A DNA stretch of 59,059 nucleotides, taken from the NCBI GenBank assembly GCA_904501945.1, contig CAJGCU010000002.1:1-59059 (forward strand), in the 5' to 3' direction. Positions 35,205 through 43,066 of the stretch are shown one piece after another. The first letter of the stretch is position 1; each line of letters begins with the position of its first letter. Source of the DNA: an uncultured Bacteroidaceae bacterium (GTDB taxonomy: Bacteria > Bacteroidota > Bacteroidia > Bacteroidales > Bacteroidaceae). The translations under genes were made by a program, and so were the position numbers. Below the pieces are notes generated by a model, which was not told the origin of the DNA, searched no databases, and was given only the letters and a program-made list of their open reading frames with translations.

Positions 35205-35234
35205 CGTGTACCAGATTACCACGTTAAAAACCAG
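35205..35234 (+). promoter_or_regulatory. preQ1-I-like riboswitch aptamer, copy 2 (P2 degenerate)
   Basis: P1 is CGUG (35205-35208) with CACG (35220-35223), a compensatory A-U to U-A change relative to copies 1 and 3. L2 is AUUAC and L3 is UUAAAAA. The P2 arms (CCAG at 35211-35214 and CCAG at 35231-35234) are not complementary, so this copy may not close its pseudoknot. Confidence 0.6.
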
Positions 35235-35265
35235 CGAGTGCTTGACAAACCTCGTAAAAAACAAG
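35235..35265 (+). promoter_or_regulatory. preQ1-I-like riboswitch aptamer, copy 3, abutting the start codon
   Basis: P1 is CGAG (35235-35238) with CUCG (35251-35254). P2 is CUUG (35241-35244) with CAAG (35262-35265), covariant with copy 1. L2 is ACAAAC and L3 is UAAAAAA. P2' ends 5 nt before the ATG at 35271 and overlaps the only purine-rich stretch (AAGAG), so ligand binding would hide the ribosome binding site. Confidence 0.82.
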
Positions 35266-35270
35266 AGCAA

Positions 35271-36002
35271 ATGAAAAATGCCCAAAAGCAAGTGAGTGTT
35301 TCCTTCATGCTGGCAGGAATCCTCTTCTGTATCTGTCTCGTGACAGCCAATCTCCTTGAAACCAAAGTATTCAAAGTATGGGATTCCTTTTCCCTGACGT
35401 GTGGTTTCATCGTCTTTCCCATCTCCTACATCCTCAACGACGTCATAGCCGAAGTGTGGGGCTACCGCAAAGCCAGACTTATCATTTGGGTAGGCTTCGC
35501 CATGAACTTCTTCGTCATGGCCCTCGGAGGCATCGCGTGTGCCCTGCCTCCCATCCAGCCAGGAGCCGATGTTGCCTTCAAACAAGTGTTCGCCTTTGCC
35601 CCACAAATTGTCGCGGCAAGCCTCATAGCCTTCATTGTCGGCTCTTTTCTCAATGCGCTCATCATGAGCAAAATGAAAATGCGCCACCGCAACAAAGGCA
35701 ACTTCACCTACCACTTCTCCCTGCGAGCCATCCTCTCCACCATCATTGGCGAAAGTGCCGACTCCATCATTTTCTTTCCGCTGGCATTCTACCTCTTTCC
35801 GCTCCTGTTCCAAGGCGCGCCAGTTCTCACGCTCAACATTATGCTCGGCCTCATGATTACACAAGTCATAGCTAAGACTCTCTACGAAATCATCGCTCTA
35901 CCACTTACCATCCGCATCGTACAATATGTAAAGAACATAGAAAATATTGACGTATATGACGAAAAAATAAGCTACAACGCATTTAACATCAAAGACATAT
36001 AA
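35271..36002 (+). CDS. Queuosine precursor transporter (YhhQ/VUT family)
   Basis: A 243-residue inner-membrane protein with about six helices. SFMLAGILFCICLVTANLLETKVF, CGFIVFPISYILNDVIAEVWGYRKAR and GESADSIIFFPLAFY match the YhhQ/VUT family, which imports 7-deazaguanine precursors (preQ0/preQ1) for tRNA queuosine. An in-frame GTG at 35238 overlaps the third pseudoknot, so I take the ATG at 35271. It lies 4 nt before queF. Three riboswitch-like aptamers in the leader predict repression by preQ1. Confidence 0.9.
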   Translation: MKNAQKQVSVSFMLAGILFCICLVTANLLETKVFKVWDSFSLTCGFIVFPISYILNDVIAEVWGYRKARLIIWVGFAMNFFVMALGGIACALPPIQPGADVAFKQVFAFAPQIVAASLIAFIVGSFLNALIMSKMKMRHRNKGNFTYHFSLRAILSTIIGESADSIIFFPLAFYLFPLLFQGAPVLTLNIMLGLMITQVIAKTLYEIIALPLTIRIVQYVKNIENIDVYDEKISYNAFNIKDI

Positions 36003-36006
36003 GCAA

Positions 36007-36471
36007 ATGACAAACCAGCGAGACACTGAAGGCCTCTCTGCACTCGGCCGCACCACCTCCTATCGCCAAGATTATGCACCTGAAGTTCTGGAAACCTTTC
36101 AGAACAAGCACCCAGAGAACGACTACTGGGTACAGTTTAACTGCCCCGAATTCACATCTCTCTGCCCCATCACAGGGCAACCCGACTTTGCAGAGATACG
36201 CATATCCTACCTGCCCGACCAACGCATGGTTGAGAGCAAGTCACTCAAGCTCTATCTCTTCTCCTTCCGCAATCACGGAGACTTCCACGAGGACTGTGTC
36301 AACACCATCATGAAAGACCTCGTCCGCTTAATGAATCCCAAATACATAGAAGTCACAGGCATCTTCACGCCTCGCGGCGGGATCAGCATCTATCCCTATG
36401 CCAATTATGGCCGCCCCGGCACAAAATACGAAGAAATGGCAAACTATCGGATGATGAACCATAACATGTGA
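36007..36471 (+). CDS. queF: NADPH-dependent 7-cyano-7-deazaguanine reductase
   Basis: A 154-residue unimodal QueF that reduces the nitrile of preQ0 to the amine of preQ1. The active-site cysteine is Cys53 in SLCPITGQPDF. ESKSLK (76-81) and the glutamate of FHEDC (about 95) complete the T-fold substrate and NADPH sites. Length is normal for the short form. Its place beside the precursor transporter, under preQ1-like aptamers, makes a closed product-feedback loop. Confidence 0.95.
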   Translation: MTNQRDTEGLSALGRTTSYRQDYAPEVLETFQNKHPENDYWVQFNCPEFTSLCPITGQPDFAEIRISYLPDQRMVESKSLKLYLFSFRNHGDFHEDCVNTIMKDLVRLMNPKYIEVTGIFTPRGGISIYPYANYGRPGTKYEEMANYRMMNHNM

Positions 36472-36644
36472 CGCCATTACAACTGGATAGCCATGCGCAG
36501 TCCCCACATAAAACACCTCTCGGCCTCAACTCTAAACGTGATTCGATTAAAAATATTTTGTTTTTCCTCGGAGTTATAGGAAAGTTATTATACGCACGTT
36601 TTTTACCCTTAGACAGACACCTGTTCGACGCCTCATGTTGTACC

Positions 36645-36675
36645 TCAAAAGGGGTGAGACTCTCACCCCTTTTGA
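36645..36675. terminator. Perfect 15-bp inverted repeat, likely bidirectional hairpin
   Basis: TCAAAAGGGGTGAGA (36645-36659) and TCTCACCCCTTTTGA (36661-36675) are exact complements around a single C. The stem is GC-rich in the middle and ends in A/T, but no long T tract follows. It lies about 175 nt after queF and may end that transcript. Confidence 0.6.
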
Positions 36676-36886
36676 TGTTGTGGGCGGAGTGAAAATGGGA
36701 CGAATTTTGAGAATGTCCGAATGGGGACGAGCTTGTTGTAATTTGGGTTTTCTTCAGCCTTAAGTCATATATTAAAGATTACGTAACTTCTTATATCGAA
36801 CTAACATTTACTTTGTCTCATCAGAATACGCATCGAGAATAAATTTATCAAAAAACAAAATAAGGCCCTTAAAATTTACGGTTTTT

Positions 36887-38011
36887 CGGTTGTCTGTTGC
36901 CCGTTGTCCGCAGCCCATCGTCTGCCGTCCGTACTGCAAGCATACAAAAGTGTGAATTTTGCCAACGAAAAGTGAAAATCTTTCGTTCTTTTTTTTTAAC
37001 TTTGCATCATGATAGAAAAACATATTGTTCTGGAGGATATTGACCTCGTTACGTTTTACGGAGTGCAGAATTTGCATTTGCAGATGATTAAGGCGCTGTA
37101 TCCCAAACTGAGGATTGTGGCGAGAGGGAACATCATCAAGGTGATGGGCGATGAAGAAGAGATGTGCGCGTTTGAAGAGAATGTGGCAAAGATGCAGGAG
37201 CATTGCGCAAAGTACAATTCGCTGAATGAGGAAATCATTCTGCAAATTGTCAAGGGCGAGAATCCATGCAATCACGCTGGCGAAGGGAATGCCATCTGCT
37301 ACAGCGTGACAGGCAAGGCAATTTCCGCTCGTTCGGAAAACCAAAAGCTGCTGGTGGATGCTTACAACGAGAATGACATGCTGTTTGCCATTGGCCCTGC
37401 TGGATCGGGAAAGACGTACGTGTCGATTGCTCTGGCGGTGAGAGCATTGAAAAACAAAGAAATCAGGAAAATCATACTGAGCCGTCCCGCCGTAGAAGCT
37501 GGCGAGAAACTGGGATTCCTGCCTGGAGACATGAAGGAGAAGATTGACCCCTACCTGCAACCACTCTATGACACCCTGCAAGACATGATTCCAGCACAAA
37601 AGCTGACAGAATATATGGAGCAGAATGTAATTCAGATTGCTCCGCTGGCATTCATGAGAGGACGCACACTGAACGATGCGGTAGTCATCCTCGACGAGGC
37701 GCAGAACACGACCACGCAGCAAATCAAAATGTTTCTCACACGCATGGGTCAAAACACGAAGATGATTATCACTGGCGATCTGACGCAGATTGACTTGCCG
37801 CGCAACATAAAGAGCGGCCTGAAGGAAGCGAAGGAGGTGCTGGAAAGCGTAAAGGGAATTGCGTTTGTGGAGATGGACGAAAAGGACATTGTGCGTCACA
37901 AGCTGGTGACAAGAATCGTGAACGCATACCACAAGTATGAAAGCGCAAACAAGTATCCGCTGTTTAATGAGAACAGACAACGGACAACGGAAAGCGGACA
38001 ACAGACAACCG
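36887..38011. repeat. Inverted GGACAAC-type minisatellites flanking phoH
   Basis: At 37973-38011 the coding end of phoH is made of ACAGACAACGGACAACGG-like units. At 36887-36931 the opposite strand carries the same kind of units, including GCGGACAAC and AACAGACAACCG. The final CAGACAACCG is exact in both. A third, looser run (GGACAATGGACGACAGATAG) lies at about 52846-52895 after uvrA. Confidence 0.6.
36997..37004 (+). promoter_or_regulatory. -7 box directly in front of phoH
   Basis: TAACTTTG ends 4 nt before the phoH ATG. With a start 5-8 nt after the box, the transcript would have no leader or only a few bases. Confidence 0.55.
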
Positions 38012-38016
38012 CATAA
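37009..38016 (+). CDS. phoH: PhoH-like ATPase
   Basis: A 335-residue protein with an N-terminal KH-like region (IDLVTFYGVQNLHLQMIKALYPKLRIVARG). The P-loop ATPase domain that follows has Walker A GPAGSGKT, SRPAVEAGEKLGFLPGD and Walker B VVILDEAQNTT, the PhoH/YbeZ family pattern. It is thought to act in RNA metabolism, often with YbeY. The C-terminal tail is encoded by a GGACAAC-like repeat (37973-38011), which explains its Gln/Thr-rich end (NRQRTTESGQQTTA). The tail is probably a recent extension. It lies 36 nt before purC. Confidence 0.92.
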   Translation: MIEKHIVLEDIDLVTFYGVQNLHLQMIKALYPKLRIVARGNIIKVMGDEEEMCAFEENVAKMQEHCAKYNSLNEEIILQIVKGENPCNHAGEGNAICYSVTGKAISARSENQKLLVDAYNENDMLFAIGPAGSGKTYVSIALAVRALKNKEIRKIILSRPAVEAGEKLGFLPGDMKEKIDPYLQPLYDTLQDMIPAQKLTEYMEQNVIQIAPLAFMRGRTLNDAVVILDEAQNTTTQQIKMFLTRMGQNTKMIITGDLTQIDLPRNIKSGLKEAKEVLESVKGIAFVEMDEKDIVRHKLVTRIVNAYHKYESANKYPLFNENRQRTTESGQQTTA

Positions 38017-38052
38017 CCACAAAACCGTACAACTGCAAAACTTTATAATAAT

Positions 38053-38997
38053 ATGAAAGCTTTAACAAGAACAGACTTCAACTTCCCTGGACAGAAGGAA
38101 GTGTATCACGGCAAGGTTCGTGACGTGTATAACATCAACGACGACCTGATGGTGATGGTAGCATCCGACCGTATCTCTGCATTCGACGTAGTACTGCCTA
38201 AGGGCATCCCATTCAAGGGACAGGTGCTCAACCAGATTGCAGCAAAATTCCTTGATGCTTCAGCCGATATCGTGCCTAATTGGAAACTGGCCACACCAGA
38301 CCCTATGGTGACTGTGGGACTAAAGTGCGAAGGATTCCGCGTAGAAATGATTATTCGCGGCTATCTGACAGGCTCTGCATGGCGCGAATACAAGGCTGGC
38401 AACCGTACGCTGTGTGGCATCACGCTACCTGAAGGCATGAAGGAGAACCAAAAATTTGACAAGCCTATCATCACGCCTACCACTAAAGCCGACGAAGGTC
38501 ACGACGAGAACATCTCGAAGGAAGAAATCATTGCTCAGGGACTGGTAAGCAAAGAAGACTACGAGGTAATGGAGAAATACACCTACGCACTCTTCGAACT
38601 GGGCACAAAGATGGCTGCCGAGAAAGGATTGATTCTCGTTGACACAAAGTATGAGTTCGGGAAGCGCGACGGCAAGGTTTACCTCATTGACGAGGTGCAT
38701 ACACCAGACTCCAGCCGCTACTTCTACGCTGAAGGCTACGAGGATAAATTCGAGAAAGGCGAGCCTCAGAAACAGCTCTCAAAAGAGTTTGTACGCCAGT
38801 GGCTTATTGACCACAATTTCATGAACCAGCCAGGACAGGTGATGCCAGAAATCACTGACGAGTATGCCGAATCGGTGTCTGACCGTTACATTGAGCTGTA
38901 TGAGCACATCATTGGCGAAAAGTTCGTGAAGGAAGAGAGCGACGAGGACATTGCAAAGCGTATCGAAAAGAACGTATTGGAATATCTTTCAAAGTAA
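38053..38997 (+). CDS. purC: Phosphoribosylaminoimidazole-succinocarboxamide synthase
   Basis: A 314-residue SAICAR synthase that joins aspartate to CAIR in purine synthesis. It has the ATP-grasp-like patches HGKVRDVYNI, ASDRISAFDVVLP, VEMIIRGYLTGSAWREY, TPTTKADEGHDENIS, LVDTKYEFG and DEVHTPDSSRY. It is the longer form usual in Bacteroidota. The neighbours phoH (36 nt upstream) and ubiE are unrelated in pathway. Confidence 0.96.
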   Translation: MKALTRTDFNFPGQKEVYHGKVRDVYNINDDLMVMVASDRISAFDVVLPKGIPFKGQVLNQIAAKFLDASADIVPNWKLATPDPMVTVGLKCEGFRVEMIIRGYLTGSAWREYKAGNRTLCGITLPEGMKENQKFDKPIITPTTKADEGHDENISKEEIIAQGLVSKEDYEVMEKYTYALFELGTKMAAEKGLILVDTKYEFGKRDGKVYLIDEVHTPDSSRYFYAEGYEDKFEKGEPQKQLSKEFVRQWLIDHNFMNQPGQVMPEITDEYAESVSDRYIELYEHIIGEKFVKEESDEDIAKRIEKNVLEYLSK

Positions 38998-39097
38998 AAA
39001 GCGAAAAGTAAAAAAACTAAAGTGAAAAATCCATATTACTTGACATCCGGATAGCTGGTAACTTAGATTTCTCACTCTTCACTTTTCACTATTAACT
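38998..39097. repeat. Imperfect inverted repeat between purC and ubiE
   Basis: GAAAAGT/AAAGTGAAAAAT units at 38998-39031 are the inverse of ATTTCTCACTCTTCACTTTT and the following bases (39067-39097). They could fold as a long imperfect hairpin ending the purC transcript. TTCACTTTTCAC-type runs are common low-complexity repeats in Bacteroidota intergenic DNA. Confidence 0.5.
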
Positions 39098-39104
39098 CAT
39101 CTTT

Positions 39105-39845
39105 ATGTACAAGCAAGAGCAGATAAAGCCTTATGGCGAAAAGGGCACCAAGCGTGAACAGGTGGAGCAGATGTTTAACAATATCGCCCACTCGTATGAC
39201 ACGTTGAACCATACGCTAAGTTTTGGCGTTGACCGCTGCTGGCGCAAGGCAGCCATTAACTTTCTGCTCAATAACAGGCAAAGCACGGATAGCGTCCTCG
39301 ACATTGCCACAGGCACTGGCGACTTTGCTATCCTTGCTGCACAAGAACTGCATCCTACGAAGGTGGTGGGATGTGACATCAGCGAAGGGATGATGGCCAT
39401 CGGAAAGGAGAAGGTGAAACGGCTCGGACTCGCCGACCTGATTACATTTCGAAATGAGGACTGTGCTAAGATGTCCTTTGCTGCAAACTCGTTCAATGCC
39501 GTCATCTCGGCTTTTGCCCTTCGCAATTTCCAAAATCTTGACGAATGTCTGAAAGAGATGCACCGCGTATTGGCTGACAACGGGCATCTGGCCGTTGTAG
39601 ATCTCTGCACGCCCGTTTCCTTTCCCATGAAGCAACTCTTCTACCTCTATAAGAAGGTGGTGATGCCTACGCTGGGAATGCTGTTCTCTAAAGACAAGAC
39701 TGCCTACTCTTACCTGCCAGAAACCATGGATGCCGTACCGCAAGCGGAACGTATGCAAGGTATCATTCAGCAAGCAGGATTCCAGAACGTTAACTACAGA
39801 CGACTTGCCTTCGGCATGTGCATCCTTTACACAGCAACAAAATGA
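39105..39845 (+). CDS. ubiE: Demethylmenaquinone methyltransferase
   Basis: A 246-residue SAM-dependent methyltransferase (UbiE/MenG) that completes menaquinone. Motif I is VLDIATGTGDFAILAA. FNNIAHSYDTLNHTLSFGVDRCWR and AFALRNFQNLDECLKEMHRVL are the UbiE signatures, followed by KDKTAYSYLPETM. Length is normal. Menaquinone is the only quinone expected in Bacteroidota, so the menaquinone role is preferred. Its TGA overlaps the aroE ATG. Confidence 0.95.
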   Translation: MYKQEQIKPYGEKGTKREQVEQMFNNIAHSYDTLNHTLSFGVDRCWRKAAINFLLNNRQSTDSVLDIATGTGDFAILAAQELHPTKVVGCDISEGMMAIGKEKVKRLGLADLITFRNEDCAKMSFAANSFNAVISAFALRNFQNLDECLKEMHRVLADNGHLAVVDLCTPVSFPMKQLFYLYKKVVMPTLGMLFSKDKTAYSYLPETMDAVPQAERMQGIIQQAGFQNVNYRRLAFGMCILYTATK

Positions 39846-40576
39846 CCACTTACGGACTGGTTGGCTATCCGCTCGGGCATTCTTTCTCCCGACACTTCTT
39901 CACAAAGAAATTTGCAAGTGAAGGACACGATGCCCTATATCTGAATTTCGAGATTCCATCCATCGAGATGTTCCCCGACATCATTAAGGAAAATCCCTGC
40001 CTGCAAGGACTGAACGTCACCATCCCCTACAAGCAGCAAGTCATGCTATATCTGGATGAGATAAGTCCAGAAGCTCAAGCGATTGGAGCTGTGAATGTGG
40101 TGAAAATTGATGCCTGCCGAAAACTCACAGGTTACAACAGCGATGTCATCGGATTTGTCAATAGCATCAAGCCGCTCTTGAAGCCTCACCACAAAAAAGC
40201 CTTGATTCTTGGTACAGGTGGAGCATCAAAAGCCATCCATTACGGACTGACTAAGAAACTTGAAATAGAGACGATGTTCGTGAGCCGCCAAAGCCGCGAA
40301 GGCATGATAACGTATGAGGACATTACGTCATCGCTCCTGAAAGAATATGAAGTGATTGTGAACTGCACGCCTTCTGGAATGTTTCCACACATTGACGAAT
40401 GTCCGGCCTTGCCTTACGAAGCGATGAACGAGGCTCATCTTCTTTACGACCTTGTATATAACCCAGAAGAAACTCTTTTCCTGAAAAAAGGAGCCATTCA
40501 AGGAGCCACGGTGAAAAATGGTCTGGAAATGCTGCACCTTCAGGCTCTTGCTTCGTGGGACTTCTGGAACAACTAA
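39842..40576 (+). CDS. aroE: Shikimate dehydrogenase
   Basis: A 244-residue enzyme reducing dehydroshikimate with NADPH. The shikimate-binding start is YGLVGYPLGHSFSRHFF. NVTIPYKQQVM carries the catalytic lysine, GAVNVVKI follows, and the nucleotide fold is ALILGTGGASKAI. The frame opens 24 nt earlier, but the ATG at 39842 overlaps the ubiE stop (ATGA) and gives the family start. The protein is slightly shorter than E. coli AroE, as in relatives. Confidence 0.94.
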   Translation: MTTYGLVGYPLGHSFSRHFFTKKFASEGHDALYLNFEIPSIEMFPDIIKENPCLQGLNVTIPYKQQVMLYLDEISPEAQAIGAVNVVKIDACRKLTGYNSDVIGFVNSIKPLLKPHHKKALILGTGGASKAIHYGLTKKLEIETMFVSRQSREGMITYEDITSSLLKEYEVIVNCTPSGMFPHIDECPALPYEAMNEAHLLYDLVYNPEETLFLKKGAIQGATVKNGLEMLHLQALASWDFWNN

Positions 40577-40682
40577 AAACCAAGGTTAGTTCTGAAGCAT
40601 TTCCCTTCTCCGGAAAAGTTGCCTGAATAAAATTACGGATTTAACGTGAGTCAGCAACCCGCAAAAGGAAATTCACGCAGAC

Positions 40683-41606
40683 TTAACGAACTGATTTGTT
40701 CGTCATCAACTCTGACTCTATTCGCTGAAGCATATCATGGACAGTTATCCTATCGGCATCCAGCCAATGGATATCGGCATCATGTTTGTACCACGTAAGC
40801 TGTTTTTTAGCATACACTCGTGTATTCTTTTTTATGCGTTCCACAGCCATCGGCAATTCCCAGTCGCCATCTATGACACGAAAAAGTTCTTTATAACCAA
40901 CTGTATTAAGAGCATTCAGATGACGCAACGGATAGACCTTTTTCGCCTCGTCCAAAAAACCATCACACATCATCTTTTCTACTCGTTCATTGATGCGCAT
41001 GAACAAGTTTTCACGATCACGAGTCAATCCGAACTTTACGGTTCGGAAAGGGCGTTCCTTGCAAGCATTGGTACGGAAAGAGGTATAACTCTTCCCTGTC
41101 ATGTAACAGATTTCCAAGGCATGAATCACTCGCTTATGATTGCGCTTGTCTACGATTTCGTAATACTGAGGGTCTAAAAGCTTCAGTTCCTTCAATAAAG
41201 GCTCTAACCCTTCCGCCTCGAAACGCAGTGCCATCATCTCACGAGTGTCATCATCCACCGTAGGAATATCATCTATGCCTTTGGTGACGGCATCAATATA
41301 CATCATGCTGCCACCAGAAAGAATCACGGTATCATGTTTTTGGAAAAGCTCTGACAACAAATTCAAGACATCCTTCTCATATTCTGCAGCACTATAATAT
41401 TCGTCTAATTCAAGGGTGTGAACAAAATAGTGCTTAACCCGAGCAAGTTCCTCCGCAGCAGGAGCAGCTGTTCCAATCTTTATCCCCTTGTAGATTTGAC
41501 GAGAGTCGGCATTGATAATAGGGCAATCCAAATACTCTGCCAACTGCAAACTCAATGCTGTTTTACCAACTCCCGTCGGGCCAAGAAGTACAAGAAGATT
41601 TTTCAT
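40683..41606 (-). CDS. miaA: tRNA dimethylallyltransferase
   Basis: A 307-residue enzyme that prenylates A37 of tRNAs reading UNN codons. P-loop GPTGVGKT (about 9-16) is followed by PIINADSRQIYKGIKIGTA. YFVHTLELDEYYSAAEYEKD and GGSMMYIDAVTKGID come next, then QLTWYKHDADIHWLD near the end. Length is typical. It lies downstream of the lipid A genes on the same strand, separated from them by a 113-nt gap that contains a long AT-rich hairpin. Confidence 0.95.
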   Translation of the reverse strand: MKNLLVLLGPTGVGKTALSLQLAEYLDCPIINADSRQIYKGIKIGTAAPAAEELARVKHYFVHTLELDEYYSAAEYEKDVLNLLSELFQKHDTVILSGGSMMYIDAVTKGIDDIPTVDDDTREMMALRFEAEGLEPLLKELKLLDPQYYEIVDKRNHKRVIHALEICYMTGKSYTSFRTNACKERPFRTVKFGLTRDRENLFMRINERVEKMMCDGFLDEAKKVYPLRHLNALNTVGYKELFRVIDGDWELPMAVERIKKNTRVYAKKQLTWYKHDADIHWLDADRITVHDMLQRIESELMTNKSVR

Positions 41607-41655
41607 TACACACTACAATTGCAAGAAAACAAATGGAACTATTATAACAAATGAA

Positions 41656-41709
41656 ATGTATCATTTATAATAACTTATTGGCACTGGCCTTCTATTATAA
41701 ATGATACAT
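41656..41709. repeat. Perfect 17-bp inverted repeat in the lpx-miaA gap
   Basis: ATGTATCATTTATAATA (41656-41672) and TATTATAAATGATACAT (41693-41709) are exact complements around a 20-nt loop. A partial extra copy (TATTATAACAAATGAAATG) starts near 41640. The stem is very AT-rich with no T tract beyond it, so it is not a standard terminator; a processing site or small mobile repeat is possible. Confidence 0.65.
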
Positions 41710-41719
41710 ACAAAATCAA

Positions 41720-42259
41720 TTAAAATTCGTCGCTGATATCAAATCCTTCAAGATCTATTTCGCCAGCATCAATTTCATCTCCGAACATCCCGTCATCGTC
41801 CATGAGCAAGGAATCGGAGCCTATCGGATTGCGAGCAAACATCTCATCAAAATCTAAGATTTGTACAGGAGCATCGCCTATGGAACGAGTAACCTTGCCC
41901 ACAGGAAGGTTCTTGCCTGTTATGATTTCAGACAATTCAATAAAGAAAACGCGGTCGGCAAGAGGGTCAAAAGTGTAAAGAAGATGCTGTTTCTCATCTT
42001 CAAGGAACTCGCTCAATTCTGTTTCCGCCATAATGAAACAATCCTCATCAGCATCCGTGTCCATCTCTTCGAGCGTGATTTCCTGACCCTTTTCCCAACC
42101 ATTTTCACAGATGATAAAAGACGTCAACTGATTGTCTTCATAGCCACATGAATCGAGAATCAACTGATGCAATTCTAAAAACTTTGCATCAGCATCTATC
42201 TTAATTTCACGCATGAAGCCTTCCGCTTCATCTGAAATAATGGTGAATCTGTATATCAT
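41720..42259 (-). CDS. pRiA4b ORF-3-like acidic protein
   Basis: A 179-residue protein. The first 110 residues (YRFTIISDEAEGFMREIKIDADAKFLELHQLILDSCGY, then HLLYTFDPLADRVFFIELSE) match the plasmid pRiA4b ORF-3-like / IS1096 TnpR-like family. The tail is very acidic (DDDGMFGDEIDAGEIDLEGFD). Family members are often linked to mobile elements, but this copy sits 5 nt after lpxA in the lipid A operon with no transposon trace, so it is probably a host gene of unknown role. Confidence 0.78.
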   Translation of the reverse strand: MIYRFTIISDEAEGFMREIKIDADAKFLELHQLILDSCGYEDNQLTSFIICENGWEKGQEITLEEMDTDADEDCFIMAETELSEFLEDEKQHLLYTFDPLADRVFFIELSEIITGKNLPVGKVTRSIGDAPVQILDFDEMFARNPIGSDSLLMDDDGMFGDEIDAGEIDLEGFDISDEF

Positions 42260-42264
42260 ATTTT

Positions 42265-43038
42265 TTACCTGATAATACCTCTCTCCGAATTAGAGACGAA
42301 TTCAACGATGTATTCTATCTCCTTACTCATCGGAACTTCTCTCTTGATTGCTTCTATGGCCTCATTAACAGTCAAATTACACTGATAAATCAGACGATAA
42401 GCATGTGTGATATTATCAATGACTTCACGACTGAAACCACGACGGCGCAAGCCAATAATATTCAATCCCGCATATGCTACAGGTTCACGGCCTGCCATTA
42501 CAAAAGGAGGGATGTCCTTGCTGGTACGTGTACCTCCCTGCACCATTACATAGCCACCAATACGGCAGAATTGATGAACCAGCACTACTGCAGAAATAAT
42601 TGCGTTGTCGTCAACAATTACTTCACCTGCCAACTTCGTAGAATTACCCATAATAATGCCACTTCCGAACTCACAGTCATGAGCAATATGAGCGTTCTCC
42701 ATAATCAGGTTGTTGCTTCCAACAACAGTCTTTCCCTTGCTGGCCGTTCCACGGTGAATAGTTACATTCTCACGAATTTTATTATTATCGCCAATCTCAA
42801 CTGTAGTGTCTTCGCCCTTAAACTTTAGGTCCTGAGGAACCGCAGCTATCACTGCACCAGGGAAAAGCGTATTGCCATTGCCCATACGAGTGCCCGACAA
42901 CAAAGTCACGCTATTCATCAGTACATTGTTATCACCAATTATCACATTCTTGTCGATGAAGCAGAATGGGCCAATCTCACAATTCTCACCTATTTTAGCT
43001 TCTGGGTCGATAAATGCTAAAGGACTAATTTTCGACAT
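42265..43038 (-). CDS. lpxA: UDP-N-acetylglucosamine acyltransferase
   Basis: A 257-residue enzyme that O-acylates UDP-GlcNAc in the first step of lipid A synthesis. An N-terminal left-handed beta-helix of hexapeptides includes the catalytic histidine region NAHIAHDCEFG. It continues with HQFCRIGGYVMVQGGTRTSKDIPPF and ends in the helical domain (GLRRRGFSREVIDNITHAYRLIYQ). Length is typical. It follows lpxC/fabZ by 28 nt. Confidence 0.95.
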   Translation of the reverse strand: MSKISPLAFIDPEAKIGENCEIGPFCFIDKNVIIGDNNVLMNSVTLLSGTRMGNGNTLFPGAVIAAVPQDLKFKGEDTTVEIGDNNKIRENVTIHRGTASKGKTVVGSNNLIMENAHIAHDCEFGSGIIMGNSTKLAGEVIVDDNAIISAVVLVHQFCRIGGYVMVQGGTRTSKDIPPFVMAGREPVAYAGLNIIGLRRRGFSREVIDNITHAYRLIYQCNLTVNEAIEAIKREVPMSKEIEYIVEFVSNSERGIIR

Positions 43039-43066
43039 ATCTTCAGGTATTAAAAGTTAACTATCA

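Larger units (their letters stand above)
36472..37008. other. 537-nt intergenic region between queF and phoH
   Basis: No convincing gene is seen. The region holds a perfect 15-bp inverted repeat (36645-36675) and AT-rich sequence. At 36887-36931 there is a run of GTCTGTTGCCCGTTGTCCG-type units that is the inverted relative of the repeat at the end of phoH. A -7 box lies just before the phoH start codon. Confidence 0.6.

Noticed and set aside
35238..35270. An earlier GTG start for the queuosine-precursor transporter
   Set aside because: This stretch is the third pseudoknot and its repeats. The ATG at 35271 gives the family-like N-terminus and leaves the regulatory fold untranslated.
36808..38022. 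A 404-residue open frame on the minus strand
   Set aside because: It is antisense to phoH, whose Walker motifs are intact, and shows no domain of its own.
40577..40682. A possible small RNA or tRNA between aroE and miaA
   Set aside because: Short GTTGC/GCAAC complements are present, but no cloverleaf, promoter or T tract could be made out.
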